DNA from: Congeria kusceri
Taxonomy: Eukaryota; Mollusca; Bivalvia; Myida; Dreissenidae
Assembly: GCA_027627225.1 (NCBI GenBank)
Contig: CM051026.1
Span: forward strand, 7,328,915 to 7,392,914
Length of the DNA stretch: 64,000 bases
Direction of reading: 5' to 3'
How positions within the stretch are numbered: the stretch's first letter is position 1; each line of letters opens with the position of its first letter. The notes under the pieces are model-generated. The model worked only from the letters and a program-made list of their open reading frames with translations. It was not told the origin of the DNA and did not search any database. The position numbers and the translations under genes were made by a program. Below are positions 1 to 11,590 of this stretch, piece after piece.

Positions 1-262
1 TGAACCCATAGGCCAAGTTTGGAAACCCTAGTTGAAATTTGTCATAATTATGGGTCTTTTTACACTTAGAGACTTATAGTGCGAGCAATTTGGGGTAGGT
101 TAACGTTTTTTGGTAAGCTTGTATCTCCGGAATGGCTTGAAGGATTACATTCAAACTTAAAACATTTTTGGCCCTTACTATCCAAACAGTTTGTTACAAA
201 ACTGCTAGTTACTCTGACAAGTACAAGACAGTCGAGCGCGCTGTCCACAGCCAGCTCTTGTT
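1..262 (+). repeat. 3' end of a GCTCGACT-family (family B) element
   Basis: This is the downstream part of a dispersed element whose body recurs at about 8.7, 20.2, 21.7 and 30.5 kb. Shared phrases include 'ggtaagctagtttctcag' and 'cataggccaagtttgg'. The end carries the subterminal motif AGTCGAGCG, a decayed hairpin (GCTG..CAGC) and the terminal CTCTTGTT. The ORFs here are shadows of the repeat. The element is cut by the window edge, so its full length cannot be seen. Confidence 0.65.
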
Positions 263-671
263 ATCGAATTGGACAGCATTTTTAGTAACTGGTTACGAAA
301 AATAACTATATACTGTTTTAAATAACCCCATGTAGAAACAATCCCATTGGTTTCGGGTGAAAATGTTGCTGTTATAACAAGTACAGTTGTAGTTGTGTCA
401 ACATATGTGTTCGCCAATCTATTCTTAGACGTAAGACGTAATAATAAAGAAAATATTTGACACTGTTCGTTCCAAGAAAGCTGTTAATTTGAATCCTTCG
501 TTGTATTCAGCAACTTAAATTACAGAGTTCTTTATTTAGAATGATTTGTTAAAGTGTTTATGTATGATCATTCATATCAATTATTTAAAAAAAATAAACA
601 GATGAAAGTGACACAATAACTTGAAAGCAGACATATAAACATAAACGTGACGAATACATTATCGAATAAGT
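263..671. other. AT-rich stretch without recognisable features
   Basis: No ORF with coding character, RNA gene or repeat was recognised on either strand. Confidence 0.5.
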
Positions 672-942
672 CAACAAATACGATTGTCGACTTTTGCATC
701 GTTTATTAGTGTTGTGTAACCTAAAATAACTGTCTAGTCAACGTGTATACATGTATTGGAGTTTCCGGCTGTACAGCCTAAAACTAGTTTCTAATTAAAA
801 AGTAGCTAATTATGCGTTTTTCAACAATAGTTCTTATTAACTTTTCTTCCAATTTAAATCGAAGTATATGGTAATTAACTTTATCGGGTTGTTTAATTTA
901 TGCAAATATATATGTTGTAAAATCGAACATACACTCTTTAAT
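672..942 (+). repeat. Dispersed repeat, copy 1 (pair with 56811-57085)
   Basis: This stretch aligns over about 270 bp with 56811-57085. Both copies hold, in order, 'acttttgcatc', 'gtaacctaaaa', 'atacatgt', 'ctggctttacagcc' or its variant, 'gaaaactagtttgcaatt' or its variant, 'ttcttattaa', 'aagtatatggtaatt' and 'tatcgggttgttt'. No coding capacity was seen. It is probably a fragment of an unclassified interspersed element. Confidence 0.7.
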
Positions 943-2228
943 GACAATAGCGACAGTGGTGCCCAGCATATATGCGAACGCAGAAGTATTTTTATTGAGT
1001 CTGAGTCCATCATTTATTCTTAGAAATCTGAGTTTGATAAAAAAAAAACTATATAAAATCAATTATGAGTGTCGAAAATAGAGTTTTAGTGAGGCCAAAA
1101 AATAATAAATTGTTTGTTTCGGGCAACGGTCGCAAAAAGTTAGTTAGGGTCGGGATTGAGATTTTTAATAACTTCACGAGAAAAATCGTTGCTCAAAACT
1201 TTAGGGTCGGTGTGTTTTTGCTAGGTAGGGTCGGGTTGTCCGAAACACATAATTATTTTTTGGTCTGATTTCAGAAGAGAACGAGCAATTGTACACGCAA
1301 CGTCGGAATCAGGAGTTTTCTGCAATGTTACTTATTATTTGTGTAATGCATTCAAGTGCAGTTTGTTGCAGACCTTGAACATTGGAACAAATGAAAAACA
1401 TAGATAAATATATATAAAAAAAGCATAGATAATATTGTTCATTTTATTTGAAGCGTGAGAGGCCGGGGTTTGGGTGAGGCCCGGGTTTTATAAATTACAT
1501 ATATTATTAGCGTGTACCAAATCACACGCAAGTGCTTTATTGCTCGTTTTTAGGTACTCTATAGATTTCAGAAATCGTTCCATCATCAAAAACAGAAATA
1601 TGTCATAACATATTAATGAATATTTTCTTAAAATTTAATAAATTTCACTTTTGCTCTAATATAGTTTTGTTTATTCTACAAAACTGACATTGAACTTATA
1701 TTATTAGAAATTTTTTCACAATACTTAGATTATTTTCAGAACAAAAATGTACATACTCATTATGACTGAAAGTATTGGTACACTACAGGTAAATATCTAT
1801 CTTCCAACTTCCGGCCATTTTGTTTGACAGGAGCGCTCTTCTATAATTGAAACTGACAAAATAATTTCTTTCGAAAAGGTACTGTTCTTAGCATTTGGAC
1901 TAACGATAGAAGAAATTTGTCGGATACATCTTCATACATTTTAATGGAAAAAATACTTTTTTTTTTACTGTACCGTTATATTGCATGATACTGAATCAGA
2001 TATATGACAATCGAAACATATTCATACATAATGAAAGTTGTCGATTAAAGAAATAATTTTCGAGTTAGATTGTTTTTTTTTTGCTAATAAACAACGCTTT
2101 GAAATTATGATCAAAATGAATCTACACACGCTCTCCGTTCTCAATAACCGCCCATCAGAACAAAAACCGTACAATAATAATATCGTGATAATCATGATAT
2201 GGGAGGAATTATTTCCATTTTAACATGA
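943..2228. other. AT-rich intergenic DNA, nothing recognised
   Basis: An ATG-started reading frame at 1065-1268 (67 codons) is AT-rich and resembles no known protein. It contains the direct phrase 'ttagggtcggg' more than once and is probably not a gene. A fragment at about 2035-2110 ('gctaataaacaac') resembles an arm of the foldback family seen at 2390-2580. Confidence 0.45.
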
Positions 2229-2293
2229 TGTGACATATGAACTTTGCAACTACATTCTACATGTGACATATGAACTTTGCAACTACATTCTAC
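2229..2293 (+). repeat. 33-bp perfect tandem duplication (2 copies)
   Basis: The unit beginning TGTGACATATGAACTTTG and ending ACATTCTAC occurs twice head to tail with a 33-bp period and no differences, which points to a recent slippage event. Confidence 0.9.
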
Positions 2294-2389
2294 GGTGTTC
2301 AGAGCATGTTCCCGCGCAATAAACAACTAGAAAAAGTAGTTCTGAAACTGTAATATATAGTTCGCATTGTTATTTCACAATATGTTTTC

Positions 2390-2580
2390 TGGTCATGTTA
2401 TAATCGAAATAATTGTAGCTTTATCGTTGTTTATATGTAAATAAACAACGAGTTTTTGTCCTGATGCACGTATATTTAACCACTCTGGCTAACGCCCTCG
2501 TGGTTGATATACGCATCATACGAATCAGAACTCAAAATCGTCGTTTATTTACAGATAGGCAACTCAAATGGACATTTATT
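2390..2580. repeat. Foldback (palindromic) element, copy 1
   Basis: The two halves are inverted copies. GTAAATAAACAACG, followed by a 'cctgatgca' phrase, is answered by its reverse complement (CGTCGTTTATTTAC). The centre reads 'ctggctaacgccctcgtggtt'. Related copies with the same arms (GTTTATNGGCCGATAAAC) and the same centre occur at about 28740, 41780, 51035, 53735 and 63200. This is a non-autonomous foldback or MITE family with no coding content. Confidence 0.7.
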
Positions 2581-3224
2581 TCTTAAATGAATAAGAACAG
2601 CAACAACAAAAATAATGTTTTAGGCCTAATATATTAATCATGATAGTATAATAGGATTGCACCCATGTTAATTTCAACTTTTTTTAAATTATTTCTAGCA
2701 CTTTTTTTCACTCTATTTCTTTACTTTACTTATCAGGGTCCATATTTTAGAAACATCATACGTTTAGCTTAAAATAGTTTCACTTAATGAACTAAAAGCA
2801 GTTAATAATTAGTTAATTATTAATAAACACTTAGCACAAAGTCATTTAAATATGATATACAAACTGAAGAAAAATGATGATTTTAAGGTTACGGATAAGA
2901 TTTTACTTAGAAGGTTTCTGGAATACGGCCCCTGATAATCACAAGACAAAATATTATCAGTCATCCTCATTGTTTGTTATGTTTACATCTGGTTGAATTC
3001 TGATTGGTCAGTTTCGACCGCTATAGCTGTAACATGTAAAGCACGTGCAAGCAGACCGTGACACTGTTGTAATCAGTGCGTAGCTAACCCGAACGTGACT
3101 ATACTCGCAGTAGATTTAGTAATTATTCTAAACTGTATAAGCATTTGGTAAATAATGTAAATCTAAAAAATATATATTCAAGCTAAATGATACACTGTGT
3201 CGTTATGGTGGCAAGGATTCTTTT

Positions 3225-3600
3225 TTTTTTTCGCGGTATCTGCTCTTCTTATTGCTCTGTAAGCGTAACGTGCGAAAAGAAGTATGCCTTGTTACGCCCC
3301 TGGTAATGCGATTTGTTTTAATATTTTGGTAGAACAAATTTACTCTGTGCGGTTTCCACCTGGATTTCAGTGAGCGCTTTTTTCGCGCCTCAGATTACCT
3401 TCGACTTTGCATCGAGGGTTTAAAATGGGTTCGGAATGTTAACACGTCGATTGTGATTCGGCGATGTTGCTGCGCATGAATACGTTGAAAAAAAGGCGCG
3501 CGCGCACCATTTTTTAATTGTAATCAAGCAAGAGCAGACACAGCGGACTACTTCAACTCAGAACTCCAAACATGTGGTTATACTGGCTAATCCTGTAAAT
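3225..3600 (+). promoter_or_regulatory. CpG-rich patch, candidate promoter and first exon
   Basis: CpG dinucleotides are much denser here than in the flanks (for example 'tttttcgcgcc', 'ggcgcgcgcgcacc', 'gattcggcgatg'). Just after it, an ATG at 3572 opens MWLYWLI, a hydrophobic start, directly before a donor-like CCT|GTAAATG at 3594/3595. No continuing exon could be joined convincingly, so a promoter or signal-peptide exon is only a possibility. Confidence 0.25.
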
Positions 3601-4653
3601 GTAAGCCTAATTCGTTTTATAATTTCAATTTGTATAAATGAGACTTCGAATAGTTTATTCAGTTATATTAATCATTAAAGATTGTTGAAGACTATTGCAC
3701 TGTTATTTTGTACGAAAATTGAGTGACAATTTCTATTATATATATAATTTCAGCTTAGTGGGATCATGTGTATTTTTGTATAATTTGCACTTGCAATTCT
3801 TGTTTAAATTTAGGAAATCTTTAAACATATGCTACACTTATTTACACAATTTTGCACAGTTAAACTTCTTTTCGACCATAATACTGCTTCATGTCGCCAT
3901 GTTTTGGTAGCATAGACACATTTTGTTTTGAATGCATAAAATTTCGTGTTCTAACCCCCACATTTTATATGTCACGTGACCCAAACACGCCAATTAGTAT
4001 CTTTCTCCTATAAACGCTTTCTTCCGGTTCATGTCTTTGGGCCGCCAAGTTGGATGGTTCCATCGATCTCATTTCTCGTTCGACGGTGCTCCTGTTTCGA
4101 AATGATTGTGGGAAAATGGCCGGTTGCTATTGGATACCAGCAATAGAAAAGTCATAATAAAATCACATATTTACGTGATTTCAAGTCTAATTTTGAATGA
4201 AGGCAAATACTTTCTCAAGTTAATAAAATTTGATTATATCTTTTAATTGAAAGTATGAACTCTTCTTAAGCGGCTAAAGCGCAGTATTACGTGAAATATA
4301 CCCTTTCGTAATTGTGTACATAAATGGCAGCTTTAACTCAAAAATCGGGTTTGGGATGTACATGAATTTGACTTTTGATACATAGACATTTACGTTATTT
4401 TGATAAACATTTGATTTTAACTATATAAATGTTAAAGTCGGAAAAGAGGAGAATTGTTTCATTAAATCTCAAGCAAATGCCCTGTCAAATCAGGCGACAA
4501 GATGGAAAGGACGCCCCACCCTGCCGTCTGGCTTGTCAAGGTCATGACCTGGGAGTTCAAAGGAATAAATACGAGTCTTTTCTGAAAATGGGATTGAATT
4601 AATATAGAACAGTTCAAAATGTCAAAGTTTTAGTTGCCATTTATGTTCAAAAT

Positions 4654-4654
4654 A

Positions 4655-4704
<50 letters not shown>
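4654..4704 (+). repeat. (GAT)n microsatellite
   Basis: About 16 uninterrupted GAT triplets inside copy A of the segmental duplication. The matching place in copy B (about 8145) has only 'ataataatgataataata', so the expansion came after the duplication. Confidence 0.95.
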
Positions 4705-5639
4705 AATCATGGGTACATGTATCCACAATAATTCATGTTTTATTGTTCTATCTATGTATTTCTGCTTTGTATTTCAGACGTGGTGACCAGACTTAGCAGG
4801 TGATAGCCAGTGCTCGATGCAACAGAGTCCGAGACAGTCGGCACAAACAGTTCAATGCATATGATCTCCGAAATGTAGTCAGTCGACAATGGATGAGACA
4901 ATAACCTTAGCTAGGTGGTATTTGAGGTTCTAAAGCAGTTACAAGATCCTTTACATATGTTAATTCTAGGACTAAGTATTTTACTGGATTGCAGTCACCC
5001 ATATGTCACACAATTTATCCGCGATTTGATACAAACACATGCTCTCTAAACAAACTGCTAAAAATTCCACTTTCAAGTAATACGGTGTCATTTATTCATT
5101 GAGGCATGACAATTTCAAGAAATAACCATGTAAACCAGAGTTCGTTATTGTAAATGCCTCTTTAGCAGAGACAATAAACGAACGGCCTACTTGCAGATGA
5201 TTCAGACATGGCGACCATGACGCATGCGCAGGAAACAAATGGAGGACATCATGATAACATAAAACCAACAAATTCGAAGCGCGTGGGCGGTAGAAAAACT
5301 TTTATTTTTGAATAATCGTATAGAGCTACTGTATTTACTGTATATAGTTTTTAACTCGTTATATACCTAATAAATTAAAAGCATTGATTTGTGGAAGAAA
5401 ATGATCACGTTTTTATATTCAATAACTTTTCAATACATACATGTATGTTGGTTTAATGTTTATATTTTTTGCCACACATTTAAAGATACTGCGTGGCAGT
5501 AACGGTCAATACACATAACAATGGAAGTATTGTAACCGTGATTGTTAACACTTTAGGTTGGCAATTATCATGTTTTTTATTATAATTTTAGTAGCCATTA
5601 TAGCAGTCTTTAGCAGCAGACAACAACAACGCCCTTTTG

Positions 5640-6340
5640 CCGCGGTCTTCCTCATCCCATTTCCGAGGATAACCACACCCCGTTGTCATCAACAACCACA
5701 TCCCGTTGCCAACAACAACACCTCTGTTTCCGAAGATAACCACACACGTTGTCATCAACAACCACATCCCGTTGCCAACAACAACACCTCTGTTTCCGAG
5801 GACAACCACACCCCGTTGCCGACGACAGCAACACCCCGTTGCCAACAACAACAACACCCGGTTGCCAACAACAACAACATCCCGTTGCCGAGGATAACAA
5901 CCCGTTGCCGAGGACATAAAAATCCCGTTGCCAACAACATCCTGTTACCAAGGATAACCACACCCCGTTACTAACAACAACAGCACACCGTTGCCAATAA
6001 CAGCATCACCTCGTTGCCAAGGACAACAACTCCCCGTTACCGAGGACAACAAAACCCAGTTACCAGCAACAACCCGTTGCCAAGGACAACCACACCGCGT
6101 TTCCGAGACAACCACATCCCGTTCCAGACGACAACTACACCCTGTTCCCGACGACAACTAGACCCCGTTGCCGACGACAACTACACCGAGTTGCCGAGAC
6201 AACCACACCCCTTTGCAGAGGACAACCACACCCCGTTGCCGAGGACATCCACACCCAATTGCCGAGGATAACCACACCATGTTGCCGAAGACAGCCACAT
6301 CCCGTGCCGACGACGATCAACCTTCGATTGAGACGACTTG
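5640..6340 (+). repeat. 23-bp minisatellite array 1a (CCGTTGCCGAGGACAAC type)
   Basis: About 30 degenerate units with a basic 23-bp period and core CCGTTGCCGAGGACAAC. Some units vary by 1-2 bp, and CAACAA stretches are expanded. The unit has no stop codon in most frames on either strand, so overlapping ORFs rich in Pro/Thr/Arg or Val/Gly/Cys appear. These are by-products of composition. It is preceded by 'tttagcagcagacaacaac', the same leader as array 2. Confidence 0.9.
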
Positions 6341-6600
6341 TGTTCGATGCAGTTGACAGCATGAACTCGATGCAGATGACATAAAATGACGCATGCGCAA
6401 TCGACCAGTTAAGTACAATAAGACAACAACAATACAACAGAAAGTAAGAACAAATGCCGTAAATTTTGATCATATGATTTATAGTGTACAATATATTTTC
6501 CTGCTATTCGCACGGTAATACAATATTACTTTATTTGGGCGGAAAAAAACTCATACATTGTTTTCTGGTAGTTTCATTTAAATAATCCAGATAATTGTCA
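6340..6600 (+). repeat. Array-end module, copy 1
   Basis: Three more diverged 23-bp units ('ttcgatgcag..', 'ctcgatgcagatgac..', 'gacgcatgcgcaat..') lead into 'accagttaagtacaata', 'gtaaattttgatcat' and 'tatattttcctgct'. The same order recurs at 6956-7215, so the array plus its downstream flank was duplicated in tandem, offset about 640 bp. Confidence 0.75.
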
Positions 6601-6639
6601 GTTATTCTTGAAGTTAAAAAATTATTCATAGGTAGGCAG

Positions 6640-6955
6640 ACGACAACCCGACCCCAATTCAGACCAAGACAACCAGATCCGTTGCCGAGGACAACTACAC
6701 CGTGTTACCGAGGACAACCACACCCCGTTACAGAGGACAGACACACCTTGTTACCGAGGACAACCACACCACGTTGCCGAAGACAACCACACCCCGTTAC
6801 TGCCGACACCCACACCCCGTTGCTGAGGACAACAACACCCCGTTGCCGAGGACAACACCCCGTTGCCGAAGACAGCCACAATCGTACCCCGTTGCCGAGG
6901 ACAACCATACCCCGTTGCCGAGAACAATCACTTCCCGATGCCGACGAAGAACAAA
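6640..6955 (+). repeat. 23-bp minisatellite array 1b
   Basis: About 13 further units of the CCGTTGCCGAGGACAAC type, the tandem-duplicated partner of array 1a. ORFs in several frames reflect the stop-free unit. Confidence 0.9.
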
Positions 6956-7215
6956 CTTAGATTAAGACGATCTGTATACGATGCAGTGGACAGCCGGCAC
7001 TCGATGCAGACGACATACGATGACGCATTCCCAAGCAACCAGTTAAGTACAATAACACATCAAAAACAGAACGTTAGAACAAATACAGTAAATTTTGATC
7101 ATGTATTGTTTGCTTTAAAATATATTTTCCTGCTTTTCGTATGACAGTACAATATTATTTTGTTCTGGCACAATACAAAAGCATATTTGTATTTGAATAC
7201 TCCTGATAAATTTGT
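6956..7215 (+). repeat. Array-end module, copy 2
   Basis: Repeats the flank that follows array 1a: 'cgatgcagtggacagc', 'ctcgatgcagacgacata', 'aaccagttaagtacaataa', 'gtaaattttgatcatgta', 'atatattttcctgc'. This confirms a tandem duplication of array plus flank. Confidence 0.7.
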
Positions 7216-7582
7216 CAGTTTTTGTTTCGATACAGAAAAAATACTCCCACTTGTATGTGTCACGTGATCCAAAAATACAACGTGCATCGGTCTCCTATAG
7301 ATGCTTTCTTCCGGTTCCAGTTTTTGTGCCGCCAAGTTGACAGGTTTCATCGACTTCGTGCAGACGCATTCCGCGTTTCGACGGTGCTCCTGTTTCAAAA
7401 CGATTGCGGGAACGAGGCCGGTTGCTATTGGATACCAGCAACAGATAAGTCATACTGAAATCACGTGATGTCTAAATTTGTATTAAAGGCACTATCTCTA
7501 AAATTAATTAGAAAGTGTGAAATCCGCAGTGTCTAATGTATTAATGTGTTCGTTTAAAAGTATTAATTAAAGCTCGATTGTG

Positions 7583-7745
7583 TCGAAAGCCAGAGGCATA
7601 TTGAGACATTTTAGAGTCTGGCTTCTGGGAAGAACCAGTACTTGGTTAGTTAAAAAAAAAATTTGAAAACTTCCGAGTAGGGATCGAACTCGCGATCTCG
7701 CGTCGGCTAGGCGGAAACCATATCCATTACACCACTATGACCTAT
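7583..7745 (-). mobile_element. tRNA-derived SINE, minus strand (S1 family)
   Basis: Read on the minus strand it starts with a tRNA-like head ('tggatatggtttccgcc' and a B-box-like 'gcgagttcgatccc'), continues with 'agaagccagactc', and ends near 'ttcgacacaatcgagct'. Full copies of the same family lie at 27662-27855 and 40251-40458. This copy carries an A-rich internal run. No clear target-site duplication was found. Confidence 0.75.
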
Positions 7746-8339
7746 TTTAATCCGTTAAATAAACACTTTTTAAATTGACATTGTGTACGCAAACGGCAGC
7801 TTTGATTCACTATTCGGTATTGGGATGTAAAAAGACTTTTTAGATACATGGACGACATTTATCTGTGTTATTAGATTAAAACTGTAATTGAACTGCTCAG
7901 TATATTAAATTAAAAGTCGGAAAGAGGAGTGTTTGTTTCTGTGAATTCTCAAACCAATGTCTGGTCAAATCAGGCGACAAGATGGAAAGGGCGCCCCCAC
8001 CCTGCCGTCTGGCTTGTCAGGATCATGACCTGTGAGTTTAAAGGAATTAATACGACTCTTTTCTGATGATCAAAAATTGGGGTTGACAAAATCTTTAGAT
8101 ATGTATGTCCAAAGTTTTAGTTGCTATTTGCCTTCATTATAATAATGATAATAATAACAGACTGTAGATTAATGTTCTAAAGCAATGAACACAATGTGGT
8201 ATAAAACAACACTGTGGCATGCAATACCATATACAATAAATATTGTATTTTTATTTTTTTATTTCAGCGTGATATCTGACTGACGTGATTGATATGTCAC
8301 AGTAGTGTCGTTTCTCGGAGCCCGACTCCGACGACTCCC

Positions 8340-8440
8340 CACGCTCTGAATTGCTCGATGCAGACGACAACTGGAGATTGTTGCAGACGACAACTTGAGA
8401 TTGATGCAGACGACATTGGATGGCGACGATAACACGAGCT
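8340..8440 (+). repeat. Short run of 23-bp units outside the main arrays
   Basis: Three consecutive 23-bp units share GATGCAGACGACA ('ctcgatgcagacgacaac', 'ttgttgcagacgacaac', 'ttgatgcagacgacatt'). The run lies between an acceptor-like 'tttttatttcag' and a donor-like 'cgagctaa|gttg'. A similar module, with isolated units, sits at 8483-8600. Whether these modules are transcribed or spliced cannot be told from sequence alone. Confidence 0.6.
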
Positions 8441-8676
8441 AAGTTGCATGTATCATGTTAACTGTTGATTCGAATTTTCAGGCGATTCTTAAGAAGTCAA
8501 AAACTCTATGCAGACGACATCCGAGCAGATTTTGAGGACAGCGAGAATCAGAAGCCTAATGCAATCGACAATTAGATCTAGTGACAACGAATAACGAGCT
8601 AAGTATTTTTGTTATTTTTAGGTTAGATTCCAGTAAATCACTTTATAGCATCCTAGAGTATAAGAGCAAAATGCAC

Positions 8677-9300
8677 CATTTTAGCTCGACTTTTCGAAGA
8701 AAAGGCAAGCAATTCTACTCGTTCCGGTTTTGCCTCGGCGTCGGCGTCGGAGCTAGGTTAATTTTTTTCGGTAAGCTTGTTTCTCAGGAAGGGCTTGAGG
8801 GATTTACTTCAATCTTAAAACACGTATTCCTCATATTAAAATTACCTAAAGGCCAAGTTTTGTAACTCTTGTTTGAATTTTGTCAAAATAATGGCTTCTT
8901 TTTACACTTATTAAGTTTACATATATGCTTTTTGGATAGGTTAAAGTTTTTCGGTAAGCTAGTTTCTCAGGAAGGGCTTGACGGATTTTATTGGCGTGGC
9001 GGAATCAACTTTTGAATTCCACTCGAACTCGATAATGATTCTTCATACATAGAAAGCCTAAAGCAATACTTTACTTGGGATTGAATTTGTGGTGCGTTGG
9101 GTGTGGTCAAGGTCAAGGTCACTGTTACTAACAATAGAAAAACACAGTTTTGCTCAATAACTTGAGAAGAAATTTAAATATTTTACTGAAACTCTGTTTA
9201 TAGATACTGTATAGAGAGACATTGCATGATATGGCATATAGGTAGGGTGGGGTCAAGAATGATTCTTTCCACTCAGAAACTCGATAACATAAGTTACTTT
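8677..9300 (+). repeat. Family-B (GCTCGACT) element, 5' part and body
   Basis: Opens with TTTTAGCTCGACTTTTCG, then 'ggcgtcggcgtcgg' and the family body ('tttcggtaagcttgtttctc', 'ataacttgagaa', 'ggtcaaggtcact'). No intact 3' hairpin end was found, so it is probably truncated. Confidence 0.65.
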
Positions 9301-9559
9301 GTTGAATTGGCCTATACTGTCCAAGAAGTTTATTTGAGATGGTTAAGTCTTATTTTCAAAATGTAAAATGTTATTTGTAAAACTATGCATCTTACTTGAT
9401 TGCAGCCACCGTTTTGATACACAAAATGCATTCGCAATTAGGACAAAATCACAGGCTGTCTATATATTACCCGTTGAAATGTTCAAGTAATTCGGTTTCA
9501 TGATTCATTAAATAGACTGGCGACGTGTCGGTTTAAAAAAACAACAACATTCAAGCCGG

Positions 9560-9800
9560 AGTCCATTATGCGAAATGCCTTTTTTAGCAGAGGAGCCATT
9601 TGATATACGGCCTTCTTTTAGACGATGCAGGCAACAAACAGACCACGATGCCTTCTCTCAGATGATTCATACGACAAACCGAGCTGGATGCAGATGACGA
9701 TCTTGCCTCCATGACGACAATGCGCTGGAAACCAATGGATGACAACAACATGACAACGAAAATCAAGCGATTTGACTGGCATGGACGGTAACGAATTTGT
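9560..9800 (+). repeat. Diverged 23-bp-unit module
   Basis: Scattered GATGCAGGCAACA, GATGCAGATGACGA and similar units, matching 5150-5300 of copy A ('aaatgcctttttt', 'ttagcagag', 'atgacg..caatgcgc'). No reading frame is maintained between the copies. Confidence 0.5.
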
Positions 9801-10129
9801 TGTATTTTAAACTGTATTTTCCCTTTTAATCACGCGCGATAATGTGATAAAATCCTTGCTACGCGAAACAGTAACCTTAATGATAGAAATTTCAGTTTTC
9901 TTTAAATTTCACTAAAACAAATGAATAACAGTAAAATCAATACTTTCGCCATGGAAATACTGTAGTTGTGAATTAGGACCACCTGTGGTGCCAATAAAAA
10001 CTGATTAATATTTTCATTTTGCAGAAATATATCTAGCGGGTATATGTCATTATAAAATAATTTCGTTTAAAATGTGTTCCATTTGCAAATTATTTCAGGG
10101 ATATATTAGCCAATGTAGCAGACTTTAGC

Positions 10130-11310
10130 AGCAGACAATAACTATACCACGATACTGACAACAACTAGACCATGATGCTGACAACAAACCTACTAATAAT
10201 GACAGCAAACAGACCACAATGCAAACAACAAACAGACCACGATGCAGGCAACAAACAGACCACGATGCAGGCAACAAACAGACCGTGATGCAGGCAACCA
10301 GCAGACGACGATGCTGACAACAAACAGACCACGATACAGACAAAGAACAAGTCACGATAGAGACAACAAACATACCACGCTGACAACAACAGACCCTGAT
10401 GCAGACAACAAACAGACCGCGATGCAGACAACAACCAGACCACGATGCAGGCAACAAACTGACCACGATGCATACAACAAACAAACCACGATAAAGACAA
10501 AAAATAGTCCACGATGCAGACAACAAACAGACCACGATGCAGACAATAAACATACCACGATGCTGACAACAAACATACCACGATGCAGGCAACAAACAGA
10601 CCACGATGCAGGCAACAAACAGACCACGATGCGGACAACAAACAGACCACGATGCAGGCAACAAACAGACCACGATGCAGGTATAAAACATACCACGATG
10701 CAGGCAACAAACAGACCGAGATGCATACAACAAACAGACCACGATGCAGACACCAAACAGACCACGATGCAGACACTAAACAGACCACGATGCAGACAAC
10801 AAACATACCACGATGCAGACAACAAACAGACTACGATGCAGACGACAAACAGACTACGATGCAGACGACAAAGAGACCACGATGCAGACGACACACAGAC
10901 CACGATGCAGACAACGAACAGACCACGATGCAGACAACAAACAGACTACGATACTAACAAAAAACAGACCATTATGCAGACAACAAACAGACCACAATGC
11001 TGACATCAAACAGACCACGATATAGACAACAAACAGACCACGATATAGACAACAAACAGACCATCATATAGATAACAAACACCACGATGCTAACAACAAA
11101 TATACCACGATGCTGACAACACACAGACCACGATGCAGACAACAAACAGACCACGATGCAGACAACACACAGACCACGGTGCAGACAACAAACAGACCAC
11201 CATGCTAACAACAAACATACCACGATGCTGACAACAAACAGACCATGATGTATACAACAAACAGACTGTGATGCTGACAGCAACAGACCACGATACAGAC
11301 AACCAACAAA
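10130..11310 (+). repeat. 23-bp minisatellite array 2 (ACGATGCAGACAACAAACAG type)
   Basis: About 50 units with a regular 23-bp period and consensus core CGATGCAGACAACAAACAGA. The unit contains no stop triplet in any of six frames. A run open from 10203 to 11005 on the plus strand (ATG at 10242, 253 codons) and long minus-strand ORFs follow automatically. Because 23 is not a multiple of 3, a translation product would repeat every 23 residues by cycling through the three frames. I call it non-coding unless expression is shown. Confidence 0.9.
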
Positions 11311-11551
11311 AGTGCTCTACGCACTCGATTGAAGAACGTCAACTGAAAACAACAGACCATACGTATGGTAGTATTTAAACACATAACCTGTTTTTCACGC
11401 TGTAATGAAATGTAAAACTTTAGAATGAAATGTTCAGCTTTGATTTGCGTATGAGTGACAATTTTGTTTTTGTATTGTTTTATATTTACATATTGTTTTT
11501 ATTGAGGACTTAATTATTCCATTAAATAAATATAACACTTATTACAAGATA

Positions 11552-11590
11552 ACGATGATATTATTATTATTATTATTATTGTTGTTGTAT
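11552..11590 (+). repeat. (ATT)n/(GTT)n microsatellite
   Basis: Short triplet run 'attattattattattatt' followed by 'gttgttgta'. Confidence 0.85.

Larger units (their letters stand above)
3950..6600 (+). repeat. Segmental duplication, copy A
   Basis: Ordered blocks of this stretch recur in 7250-11320. Matching blocks: 3950-4160 with 7250-7460 (shared 'ccggttgctattggatacca'); 4370-4640 with 7840-8140 (shared 'caaatcaggcgacaagatgg'); 4740-4925 with 8240-8450; 4935-5150 with 9380-9580; 5150-5300 with 9575-9800; and the start of the 23-bp array (about 5590, 'tttagcagcagacaa') with 10105. Spacing differs because copy B gained other insertions. The copies are clearly diverged, so the event is old. 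Confidence 0.75.
7250..11320 (+). repeat. Segmental duplication, copy B
   Basis: Diverged second copy of the ordered blocks described for 3950-6600. It has gained a SINE (7583-7745), a family-B repeat (8677-9300) and a much longer 23-bp array (10130-11310). Confidence 0.75.

Noticed and set aside
5558..6965. Overlapping ORFs up to 138 codons, Pro/Thr/Arg-rich or Val/Gly/Cys-rich
   Set aside because: They follow the stop-free 23-bp unit on both strands and in several frames; no unique coding segment flanks them.
10125..11302. Long Cys/Leu/Val-rich minus-strand ORFs
   Set aside because: Mirror translation of minisatellite array 2.
10130..11310. CRISPR-like regular array
   Set aside because: There are no unique spacers: the units are contiguous 23-bp minisatellites in eukaryotic DNA.
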